From positions 1-64,000 of the forward strand of contig NZ_KB889678.1 of the NCBI RefSeq assembly GCF_000372745.1: a stretch of 64,000 nucleotides of DNA. Direction: 5' to 3'. Of the stretch, positions 17,520-24,950 are shown piece by piece. The DNA comes from Embleya scabrispora DSM 41855. GTDB taxonomy: Bacteria; Actinomycetota; Actinomycetes; Streptomycetales; Streptomycetaceae. Below the pieces are notes generated by a model. That model searched no databases. It had not been told where the DNA came from and saw nothing but the letters and a program-made list of their open reading frames with translations. A program made the translations under genes and the position numbers. How positions within the stretch are numbered: the stretch's first letter is position 1; every line of letters begins with the position of its first letter.

Positions 17520-18355
17520 CAGGCGGCTTCCTGGGTGTCCGTGGCGAAGACGGCGCCGACCGACCCCAGCCCGGCGAGGTGCGCGCTCACGGTGTCGCCC
17601 GGGCGGACGGACTGGGCACGCGTCATCGCCCCGGAAAGAATGACGTGCCCGGCCTCCAGCGTCACGCCGAGCGATCCGAGGGCGTTGGCCAACCAGACCA
17701 GCGAGTTCAGCGGCGACCCGAGCACGGCCCCTCCCGCACCTGTGGCAACGACCTCTCCGTTGAGGTGCAGCACGCACCCCGCGAGCCGCGGGTCGATCGA
17801 CCGCGGTGAGACGGGGTGACCTCCCAGCACCACGCCCCCCGACGAGGCGTTGTCGGCGATGGTGTCGACGATCGTCAACTGCCAGTCACGGATCCGGGAA
17901 TCGATGATCTCGATCGCCGGCAGGAGGCAGTCGATCGCTCGGACGGCGTCGGCCATGGTGACGCCCGGCCCCGAGAGGGGTCGCGCGAGGATGAATGCGA
18001 TCTCGGGCTCGATGCGCGGCTGTATGAACCTCGTCGAGGGGATCGGGAAGTGCCCGAGCTCGAACATGCTGCGCATGAGGTGTCCGTAGTCGGGCTGGTC
18101 GACGCCGGTCTGGATCTGCATCGCGCGCGACGTGAGACCGACCTTGTAGCCGACGATCTCGTCACCGCTCTCGATCCAGCCGGCGACCTGCTGCTTCTGG
18201 ATCGCGTAGGCGTCGTCGACACCCAGGTGCGGATGACCGTCGATGACGGGGTCGGTGGCCTCGCGACGCTCGTAGGCGCGGCTTAGTCGCTGCGCGGTCG
18301 CGCGATGTACGGCGGCGTTGTGGGTGTTGTCGTGCTCAACCAGGCCCGCAGACAT
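17519..18355 (-). CDS. 2-keto-4-pentenoate hydratase / oxalocrotonate decarboxylase family protein (B)
   Basis: The 278-residue paralogue of the next gene shows AYAIQKQQVAGWIESGDEIVGYKVGLTS, QPRIEPEIAFILARPL with the Glu pair, LPAIEIIDSRIRDW, DNASSGGVVLGG and GSPLNSLVWLANALGSLG. ATG 18355 follows AGGAG by 9 bases; an in-frame ATG at 18370, overlapping the stop of the SDR gene, would add five residues. The two homologues have clearly diverged, so they probably differ in role, one hydratase and one decarboxylase. Confidence 0.88.
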   Translation of the reverse strand: MSAGLVEHDNTHNAAVHRATAQRLSRAYERREATDPVIDGHPHLGVDDAYAIQKQQVAGWIESGDEIVGYKVGLTSRAMQIQTGVDQPDYGHLMRSMFELGHFPIPSTRFIQPRIEPEIAFILARPLSGPGVTMADAVRAIDCLLPAIEIIDSRIRDWQLTIVDTIADNASSGGVVLGGHPVSPRSIDPRLAGCVLHLNGEVVATGAGGAVLGSPLNSLVWLANALGSLGVTLEAGHVILSGAMTRAQSVRPGDTVSAHLAGLGSVGAVFATDTQEAA

Positions 18356-18369
18356 GCTGGTGCTCCTCA

Positions 18370-19134
18370 TCAGTACGTTGAGCGGCCGCCGGAGATGTCG
18401 AAGACGGCCCCGGTCGCAAAGGAACATTCGGGTGAGCTCAGCCAGGCGAGCAGAGCTGCGACCTCCTCGGGGCGACCGAGCCGGCCCATCGGGATCTTGG
18501 AGGTCATGTAGGCGACGTGCTCGGGCGTGGACTGCCCGACCATCGGGGTTGCGATGAGCGCGGGCGTCACCACGTTGACGAGCACGCGCGTGGCGACCAA
18601 TTCTTTCGCGAATGCCTTGGCGAACGCGATGACGCCGCCCTTCGACGCGGAGTAGGCCGCGGCCCGCGGATTGCCCTCCTTGCCGGCGACGGACGCGAGG
18701 AGGGCGATCCGGCCCGCGTCGGACCGGCTCAGCGCCGGTGCCGCGGCGCGACACATGCGGAAGGTGCCGCCCAGATTGACCCCGACGACCGAGTCCCACT
18801 CGGCGTCGGACGTGTCGGCGACCGGGTCGTTCGCCCCCGGGATGCCAGCGCAGTGCACCAAGGCATCCAGTCGTCCGAGAGCGTCGACGGCATACCGCAC
18901 CACTGCGGCGCACTCCTCGCCGTCACTGACGTCCACGCGTACCGCCCGTGCGGTCGATCCGGAGCCGGCCATCTCGTCCGCGAGCTCCGCGGCGGCGTCC
19001 ACGTTCCGATCGGCGACCACGACGGCGTACCCGTCGTTCGCCAGCCGGAGTGCGGTGGCGCGCCCGATGCCCGACGCGCCGCCCGTCACCAGTACGACCC
19101 GTTGCTGATCACTCGCACGCTTGGTCCGATCCAT
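18370..19134 (-). CDS. Short-chain dehydrogenase/reductase (first gene of the 12-gene operon)
   Basis: The 254 residues carry the classical SDR features: cofactor motif TGGASGIG, an Asp at the end of the second strand (VVADRN) favouring NAD, the CAG variant of NNAG (VHCAGIPG), and the catalytic SVAG...YSASKGG with Tyr and Lys spaced YxxxK. The C-terminal FDISGGRSTY is typical. It should oxidise a secondary alcohol or reduce a ketone. ATG 19134 is the first start after the divergent LysR promoter. The ribosome binding site (AGGATG) is weak. Confidence 0.9.
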   Translation of the reverse strand: MDRTKRASDQQRVVLVTGGASGIGRATALRLANDGYAVVVADRNVDAAAELADEMAGSGSTARAVRVDVSDGEECAAVVRYAVDALGRLDALVHCAGIPGANDPVADTSDAEWDSVVGVNLGGTFRMCRAAAPALSRSDAGRIALLASVAGKEGNPRAAAYSASKGGVIAFAKAFAKELVATRVLVNVVTPALIATPMVGQSTPEHVAYMTSKIPMGRLGRPEEVAALLAWLSSPECSFATGAVFDISGGRSTY

Positions 19135-19191
19135 GCATTCATCCTGTTGAGTTCGCCTGGGGCACACCAGATCGAAGAACTGGAGTCCGCT

Positions 19192-19206
19192 ATCCGCAAA
19201 GTGGAT
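19192..19206. promoter_or_regulatory. LysR-type box in the SDR-operon/LysR divergent promoter
   Basis: ATCCGC-AAA-GTGGAT is an odd-length dyad of the T-N11-A form and matches five other sites in this window (21704, 23622, 24773, 42511, 52234). It lies about 60 bases upstream of the SDR start and 160 upstream of the LysR start. A second, overlapping dyad with 8-base arms (19200-19207 and 19219-19226) could be the activation site that LysR regulators use beside the recognition site. Confidence 0.6.
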
Positions 19207-19367
19207 CGGTCGGGGTCGGATCCACTGCGGTGCCGTAGGAAGGACCCGACACATTCCGGGTTCCGCACAGATCCGTGGACCCGGCCGACTCTCCGTGCCG
19301 AAGCGCCGTCGTCGCCGGCTGCGGACCGCACGGCGGCCGTCCCGGCGCGGACGACGAAGAGGGGGGT

Positions 19368-20312
19368 ATGACCGTGCAGGTTGACTGGCTGACCAGCTTC
19401 GTTGCCGTCGTCGACCACGGAGGCTTCGCGGCGGCGGCGGAAGCGATCTTCCGTGCACAGTCGCGGGTATCGGCGCACGTCGGATCTCTCGAACGGGAGT
19501 TGGGTGTGCAACTGTTCGACCGCCGTGCGCGGCCGGTGGCCCTGACGCCCTCCGGCGAGGCGTACCTGGCCTATGCCCGCGGCACGCTGACACAGCTGGA
19601 CCTCGGACGCAATGCGGTCGCCGAGGTCAACGGCCTGATCCGCGGCCAGCTCGCGGTCGCGGCGCACCCGAGCGCAGCCGCGAGCTTCCTGCCGCGGGTG
19701 ATCCGGGACTTCCGCCGCCGGTTCCCGGGCATCCACGTCGAACTCGTCGAGGAGTTCGTCCACGTCGACGAAGCGTTGCTGACCGGCCGGGTGCAGTTGG
19801 GGCTGCGCCCGCGCTACCCCGCGACCCAGGACGGACGCCTGCGGGGGGTCCCTCTGTGGAGCGAACCGATGCGCGTCGTCGTTCCCGCGCATCACGAGCT
19901 GGCGCGCGTCGGCGAGCCCGTCCGCACCGAGGACCTGGGGCTGTACGACCTCGTCGTCCCGGGCCACAACCTCGGCCAGACGGAGGCGTATCAGATGCTG
20001 CTCCAGCACGACGTCACGCCGACCGTCGCATACCTGACCAACATCCCCCAGACGCTGATCGCGCTGGTCCGCAACGACCTCGGCGTCGGGTTCACGAACT
20101 CGCTCGCCGTCGACGGCTGCGGGCACGACGGTGTGTGCGTCCTGCCCTTGGCGGACCCGGCGCTCGTGCGCGAGGTCGCTGCCGTGTTCGAGACGAGTCA
20201 GGAGTTCGCCGTCATCCGCAGCCCGTTCTGGCAGGCGATCCTCGACGCCCCGCTGCCGGCCGGCACCGTCGACCTGCGCCCGGCCCCGATCGAGGCTCCA
20301 ACTCAGCGGTGA
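19368..20312 (+). CDS. LysR-family transcriptional regulator (regulator 1)
   Basis: The 314-residue protein has the N-terminal winged helix (VDWLTSFVAVVDHGGFAAAA, then RAQSRVSAHVGSLERELGVQLFDRR) and a C-terminal ligand-binding domain starting near RGQLAVAAHPSAAASFLP. ATG 19368 follows a G-rich AGAGGGGGG site. It is divergent from the 12-gene operon across 233 bases containing the T-N11-A dyad, the usual layout for a LysR activator of its neighbour. It is a close paralogue of the regulator at 30570-31655, with nearly the same recognition helix, so both may bind the same box. Its 3' end overlaps the convergent DUF3500 gene by 10 bases. Confidence 0.92.
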   Translation: MTVQVDWLTSFVAVVDHGGFAAAAEAIFRAQSRVSAHVGSLERELGVQLFDRRARPVALTPSGEAYLAYARGTLTQLDLGRNAVAEVNGLIRGQLAVAAHPSAAASFLPRVIRDFRRRFPGIHVELVEEFVHVDEALLTGRVQLGLRPRYPATQDGRLRGVPLWSEPMRVVVPAHHELARVGEPVRTEDLGLYDLVVPGHNLGQTEAYQMLLQHDVTPTVAYLTNIPQTLIALVRNDLGVGFTNSLAVDGCGHDGVCVLPLADPALVREVAAVFETSQEFAVIRSPFWQAILDAPLPAGTVDLRPAPIEAPTQR

Positions 20313-21526
20313 TGCGCCGCGGCGTAGTGCCGGGCGAGAAGGTCCTTGCCGTAGTCGTTGCCGTTGGGCGTCCGCACGATCGTGTGGACGTGGTACGGCT
20401 GCGGCTCGGGGTTGTCGAGGAACACCCCTGAGTGGTTGTCGTACTCGATCAGGATCACGGGGCTGTGGACCCGGTAGTAGAACGGCTCACCATCACCCCA
20501 GCCGCCCATCCACAGAACGTGTGTCACGTCGAGATGGCGATCGATCTCGGCCTGCCGCGCCAGGCGTGAACCGTCCGGGAGCACTCGCAGGTAGGGCCGG
20601 ACGAGGTTGCGCAGCAACGTCCGCTGCTCGCGGTCGAGGCTGTCGCCGGAGAGCCCCTCGTAGGGCAGCACCAGGTTGTCCTGGCCGGCGCCGGCGACGT
20701 GTCGACCGTTGATGGGTCCGGCCAGATGCGGTGGCAGATCCGCGTTGCGGATCGACCGGTACGCGACCGCTCGGTCGCGCTGTGCTCCGTTCAGGGCGTC
20801 CATGAAGCGCACGCCCGCCTTGATGTGTTCGGCGAACAGTTCGTGGCCGTCGAACTCGGTCCCGAGGAAGCTGGGGGTCAGCACGACCTGACCGCCCACG
20901 ATCAAGCAATTGAGGTCGAGGTGATGCCCCATCAGCTGCCAGCCCCACGGCTCCGTCTCCGACGGTTCGCCGAAGATGGTCAACCAGTACATGTACTCCT
21001 TGAGCGTGTCCTCGTAGCCCGCACACAGCTCGCCGAGGCGGGCGTTCAGCCGCATCGCCGTCCGGATGTCGTCCATTCCGGCTGCCGACACCGTGGCGCG
21101 GACGAGGTCCATCGCCAACCCACGCCGGTCGGCGCCGAGTTCGTCGAGCAACACCCCGTGCTCCGGGAAAGTCAGAAACGCGTTGATCCAGTGCTGCCAC
21201 TCCACTGCTTCGACGGACAGGACGGCCTTCCGCCTGTGATCCGCGTCGAGACAGTCGAGCCAGGCGCGGGCCGCCCCGGCGATGACAGCCGTGGAGAGCC
21301 CCTCGTCACGCAGCCCGAAGAGGTCGGGCCGCGGTACGCCGTCTTCGGTGACCCCGACGAAAGACTGTGCCGAGGTATGGAGGACCGGGGCAGCCTCCGA
21401 CACCGCCGCGAACACCTCCGGCCCGAGCGGCATCATCGACGCGTCGATGTGGCCGCGGCGGAACGGGCGGCGGACGGGGCTCGGTCGGGCCCCTCGGTAG
21501 ACCGTCCGGTCGTCGTCTGAGGGCAT
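20303..21526 (-). CDS. DUF3500 domain protein
   Basis: The 407-residue protein matches the DUF3500 family of unknown function: a stretch ending WQHWINAFLTFPEHGVLLDELG, the mid-protein ...YWLTIFGEPS...WGWQLMGHHLDLNCLIVGGQVVLTPSFLGTE region with several His and Trp, and a late part rich in aromatic residues (VLWMGGWGDGEPFYYRVHSP, YDNHSGVFLDN) ending in PQPYHVHTIVRTPNGNDYG. There is no signal peptide. ATG 21526 follows GGAGG. A LysR-type box lies at 21704, about 180 bases upstream, placing it in the same regulon as the catabolic operon. The conserved GHH and HVH segments could bind a metal, which suggests an enzyme. Confidence 0.82.
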   Translation of the reverse strand: MPSDDDRTVYRGARPSPVRRPFRRGHIDASMMPLGPEVFAAVSEAAPVLHTSAQSFVGVTEDGVPRPDLFGLRDEGLSTAVIAGAARAWLDCLDADHRRKAVLSVEAVEWQHWINAFLTFPEHGVLLDELGADRRGLAMDLVRATVSAAGMDDIRTAMRLNARLGELCAGYEDTLKEYMYWLTIFGEPSETEPWGWQLMGHHLDLNCLIVGGQVVLTPSFLGTEFDGHELFAEHIKAGVRFMDALNGAQRDRAVAYRSIRNADLPPHLAGPINGRHVAGAGQDNLVLPYEGLSGDSLDREQRTLLRNLVRPYLRVLPDGSRLARQAEIDRHLDVTHVLWMGGWGDGEPFYYRVHSPVILIEYDNHSGVFLDNPEPQPYHVHTIVRTPNGNDYGKDLLARHYAAAHHR

Positions 21527-21703
21527 GACATTCCTCCGATCACGGTTCGGGTGACAAACAGGAGTTGTGGGCAACCGATGAACGGTCGCGACACGCCGCC
21601 CGTCCGGGGTGGTGATCCACTCGGGAGCTCGAATTCTGCGAGACCGTAACACCGGGAATCGGCCCGGCGAACCGAACCGGATCTCGAACCTCGCAGGTGA
21701 TCG

Positions 21704-21718
21704 ATCCGGATCCCGGAT
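21704..21718. promoter_or_regulatory. LysR-type box upstream of the DUF3500 gene
   Basis: ATCCGG-ATC-CCGGAT, a perfect 15-base dyad of T-N11-A form, lies 178 bases upstream of the DUF3500 start. It has the same arms as the site at 23622. Confidence 0.6.
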
Positions 21719-21775
21719 AGTGACCCAACGCCTTTGGATCCGGGGGCGCCAGTGGTGCCCTGACCGGATTGGTTC

Positions 21776-22294
21776 GTGGCGTTGGTGTTCGGCGCTGTCG
21801 GCCGGAGTCTCGGTTGGAGGGTCCTTCGGGGTTGTTCGGGTCGTTCGAGCGGGAGGGTGCGGGTGGCCGAGGGAGTCGTGGTACGGCGGTCGAGTAACAA
21901 CATCGGGCGCCGCGTGCAGGCGATCGTGCGCCGGGACCGACCAGTGTCCGTGCCATCGTCCGCCTCCTCCAGGCGGACGATGGCACCGTGCGGGATGTGA
22001 TCCACCGGTTCAACAACTCGGGATGGAAGCCTGCACCCACGGTCGACGGGAGGCCGTCCCCGCCTGTCGACGCCTGACGACGAGGACTTCGTCGTGGCGA
22101 CGGACACCACACGCCCGACGAGACTCGGCCTGCCGTCAACCCGCCGGCCCATCCGCAGACTCACCGAGCACCTGCCAGGACTGCCGACCCCACGCGCACG
22201 CGTCGGCACCGAGGTCCTGGGCGCCTTGTCGGACCGCCGCAGTGTCACGTTCCAAACGGATCGAGCACGTCACGCGGCACTTTCCCGACCGGGT
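21776..22294 (+). pseudogene. Decayed N-terminal part of an IS630-family transposase
   Basis: Three frames together give a recognisable IS630 N-terminal region: an entry helix near SSNNIGRRVQAIVRRDR, then AIVRLLQADDGTVRDVIHRF and FNNSGWKPAPTVDGRP (helix-turn-helix), then VATDTTRPTRLGLPSTRRPI and RSVTFQTDRARHA. At least two frameshifts and a stop separate them and the DDE catalytic part is absent. The remnant abuts the 3' end of the substrate-binding protein gene. Confidence 0.72.
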
Positions 22295-22310
22295 TTCGCG
22301 AACGCGCCGC

Positions 22311-23489
22311 CTACCTCTTGACGAACGGGTTGAAGGCCGGTCTCTCGACGTACTGGCCGTTCACGATCTCGTTCGTGAACGTGATCGGGTTGACGATCCT
22401 CGGATAGTCCTTGAGCGGGCCGGCCTGGTCGAACGACAGCGATTCGAGCCAGTAGAACTTCATGTTCTCGACCTTGTTCATGGCACCGAGCACGCTGGCA
22501 CGAGTGATTGGCCCCTTGATGTCCTGGGCGACCTGCGCAAAGAGCTTGACCGCGAGCCAGGCGTTCAGGCCGACACCCGTGATGACCTTCTCGTCCGGCG
22601 CGTACTGGGCCATCGACTCCGAGTACGCCTTGCCGGTCGGATTGGTCGCGTTGCTGGACGGTGTACCGACGCAGACGTAGTTGCCCTCGGTGATCTTGTT
22701 GCCGGCCTGCTTGATCAGGTCGGCGGAAACCGTGGCATCGCTCATGACTGTCTTGAGGGCCGACTTGCTGGAGCTGATGGCCTGCCACAGGGCTAGGTTG
22801 GCCTGCGGAGTCATGCTCGAGACGACGACCTGCGCACCGGCATCGTCGAGCTGCGAGACGTACTGCGTGAAATCGGTCGCGTCGGCTGGGACCTCGATCT
22901 TCTTGACGATCTTGACGTCGGACGTCTTGGCACCGGCCTCGAAGTAGGAGTTGAGCGTCCCGACGGCCGGCGTCGAGATGTTCATGACGCCGATCCTGCT
23001 CGCATTGAGGTACTTCTTGGCGACCGCCGGCATGGCGGCGAAGCCAGGGACACCGGCAGACGTCGCGAAGCTCATCGGACTCCTGGCGTCGGAGTCGGAC
23101 ACCAGGGAGACACCCACGTTGGCGAGTTTGGCCGCCTCGATGATGGGATTGATCTGGTCGCCGAAGAGGCTGAGCCCGCCGACCAGAGCGACATAGTCCT
23201 TGTCCTGGGTCGCGGTCTGCGCACATTTCACCGCCGCGTTCGGATCGTTCCTCTCGTTGCACGAGGCGAGTTCGAGCCGGCGCCCCTTGATGCCGCCGGA
23301 CGCATTGATTTCCTTGACGGCCGCCTCGGCCGAGGTCTTCATGAACGGTAGCGACGTCGCAGGGGACTGCAGCTCCGAAATCTGATAAAGCTTGATCGGC
23401 CCCGCATCGGACCCTGCCTTCTTATCGCTCGAGCCGCACGCGCTCAGCGCCATCGTGACCACGACAAAAAATACCAACAATCGCTTCAT
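22311..23489 (-). CDS. Branched-chain-amino-acid-type ABC transporter substrate-binding lipoprotein
   Basis: The 392-residue protein starts with a lipoprotein signal (KRLLVFFVVVTMALSAC) with the lipobox LSAC and modified Cys18, so it is anchored outside the membrane. The mature part has the LivJ/LivK-like fold: AEAAVKEINASGGIKGRRLELASCNERNDPNAAV, GGLSLFGDQINPIIEAA, and a C-terminal half ending near NPFVKR. Such proteins in catabolic clusters often bind aromatic or other organic acids rather than amino acids. ATG 23489 follows AAGGAGAC. It is transcribed away from its permease/ATPase genes, and a LysR-type box lies at 23622. Confidence 0.9.
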   Translation of the reverse strand: MKRLLVFFVVVTMALSACGSSDKKAGSDAGPIKLYQISELQSPATSLPFMKTSAEAAVKEINASGGIKGRRLELASCNERNDPNAAVKCAQTATQDKDYVALVGGLSLFGDQINPIIEAAKLANVGVSLVSDSDARSPMSFATSAGVPGFAAMPAVAKKYLNASRIGVMNISTPAVGTLNSYFEAGAKTSDVKIVKKIEVPADATDFTQYVSQLDDAGAQVVVSSMTPQANLALWQAISSSKSALKTVMSDATVSADLIKQAGNKITEGNYVCVGTPSSNATNPTGKAYSESMAQYAPDEKVITGVGLNAWLAVKLFAQVAQDIKGPITRASVLGAMNKVENMKFYWLESLSFDQAGPLKDYPRIVNPITFTNEIVNGQYVERPAFNPFVKR

Positions 23490-24189
23490 GCTGTCTCCTT
23501 GTGGAATCCGAACGAGCCCGAACTCGATCCCTGGGATCGTGTGACTCAGATCACGGCGACGTCCACGAAAGCGTGTCTCAAGACGGGCCGGTCGGTCCAT
23601 GCCGAAAAGGCGACCTCGCTGATCCGGAAACCGGATAGGCAGAACACGTCGTGAAAGCTGTCGACAGGCGCTCACTTCGAGCGCGGCGGTAGATCCGCCG
23701 CGTAAGCGACGCACACAGCGCACCGATGGTGCGGGGTGTCGCGGCGGATGCGGCCAGAGCAGGCAAAATCGAGCCTGACGTCATCTTGACGACGGCGGCG
23801 ACCGGCCCACACTCGGCAACCGGGCAGATAAGTAGAGCCCGTTCTGGATACTCGACAACGAGTTGACTGAGTAGTGAGAGAAACCAGATCCAGAATAAAC
23901 GTCGTTCGGTTAGGGCCTGCGGAGAAACAAATCGTAGCTTCCGTCGTGGCTGGTCGTTGTTGCGTCATGGGATGTCGGAAGAAACCGAGGCGGTGCGGCG
24001 GCAAAGTTCGAGGCGTTGTTTTCCGCATCCGGACGAGCACCGGCGCCGGTTGGCCACAGGAGCGCAGGCCCGGCCGCCGGGTCATGGCGGATCAGGAAGG
24101 TGACCGTGCGGCCGGGGTACACGAGGGCACCGTCTCCCACAGGGTCGCTGAACCGGAATCCGGTGCGGCTCCGTGGGGCCGTGTACATA
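23490..24189. other. Long promoter-bearing gap between the binding-protein gene and an insertion-sequence remnant
   Basis: Besides the LysR-type box at 23622, a second odd dyad CGATCC-CTG-GGATCG lies at 23525-23539, 36 bases before the substrate-binding protein start, where it could be an operator. The rest, to 24189, holds only shadow frames. Confidence 0.4.
23622..23636. promoter_or_regulatory. LysR-type box upstream of the substrate-binding protein gene
   Basis: ATCCGG-AAA-CCGGAT is the cleanest copy of the island's shared dyad, T-N11-A in form, 133 bases upstream of the ATG at 23489. Confidence 0.62.
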
Positions 24190-24756
24190 GGGAAGGCGGA
24201 GGCCGCAAGCGCACGGTGAATCTCGATCCTGGACTGCGGTCCGCTCTGCCGGCCCCCGTGGAGCCGGATATGCGCGGCGACCCGAAGTCGCCGCTGCGCT
24301 GGACGACGAAGTCGACCCGTCATCTGCCCGGCGAGCCGACCGGACAGGGCCACCGCGTCTCGGCGGAGACCGTGGCCGACCTGCTGCGTGAGGAAGGCTT
24401 TAGCCTTCAGGGCAACGCCAAAACCGCCGAGGGCAGGCAACACCCGGACTGTGAAGGCCAGTTCCGCTACATCAACGAGCGGGCCCGGGACCACCAAGCC
24501 GCCGGGGACCCGGTGGTCGGCGTCGACACGAAAAAGGAGGAAGTGGTCGGCAACTACAAGAACACCGGCAGCGAGTGGCACCCTGCGGGCGAGCCGGCCC
24601 GGGTTGCGGATCTGCGGCTTCCCGGACCCGGAGCCGGGCAAGGACATCAGGGCCCTCCCCGTCGCGGAGAGCCGCGCGATCGGCTTCGCGCACGACGCTC
24701 CGGAGCAGATCGCGCATTGCGGCCTCCGCTCGTTGCTCGGCCTCGACGACGGCTGA
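24190..24756 (+). pseudogene. Decayed internal fragment of an ISAzo13-family transposase
   Basis: The frame from about 24190 reads GGGRKRTVNLDPGLRSAL, GDPKSPLRWTTKSTRHLPGE, VSAETVADLLREEGFSLQGN, HPDCEGQFRYIN and then VGVDTKKEEVVGNYKNTGSE, all signature segments of ISAzo13 transposases in the right order. Near 24600-24620 the frame is lost; FPDPEPGKDIRALP in another frame continues it. The N-terminus and the C-terminal catalytic part are missing. It lies between the divergent transporter genes. Confidence 0.75.
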
Positions 24757-24772
24757 GCCCGCACATCCGTTG

Positions 24773-24787
24773 ATCCGTTTTCCGTAT
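24773..24787. promoter_or_regulatory. Degenerate LysR-type box upstream of the permease fusion gene
   Basis: ATCCGT-TTT-CCGTAT matches the shared dyad with reduced arm symmetry (4 of 6 paired positions), 164 bases upstream of the GTG at 24951. It is weak on its own; position and spacing support it. Confidence 0.35.
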
Positions 24788-24950
24788 GTCGAGTGCGCAG
24801 AAACGGCGTTGAACGGCCGCCGGGTGGGTGTGACGATCATGTGCGCCACCAGTGCCCCGGACGCATCGCAGCCGACCAAGACGACGTCGAACGGTTGGTC
24901 GGCGCACTCTCTTTCGGCCACGCGGCCACCCACCAGATGGAGGAGCTCAC

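Noticed and set aside
15396-17819. An 807-codon plus-strand frame
   Set aside because: It is the antisense shadow of five well-recognised minus-strand genes and has no family-like sequence.
23525-23539. CGATCC-CTG-GGATCG dyad as another LysR box
   Set aside because: The arms differ from the shared box; listed only in the gap description.
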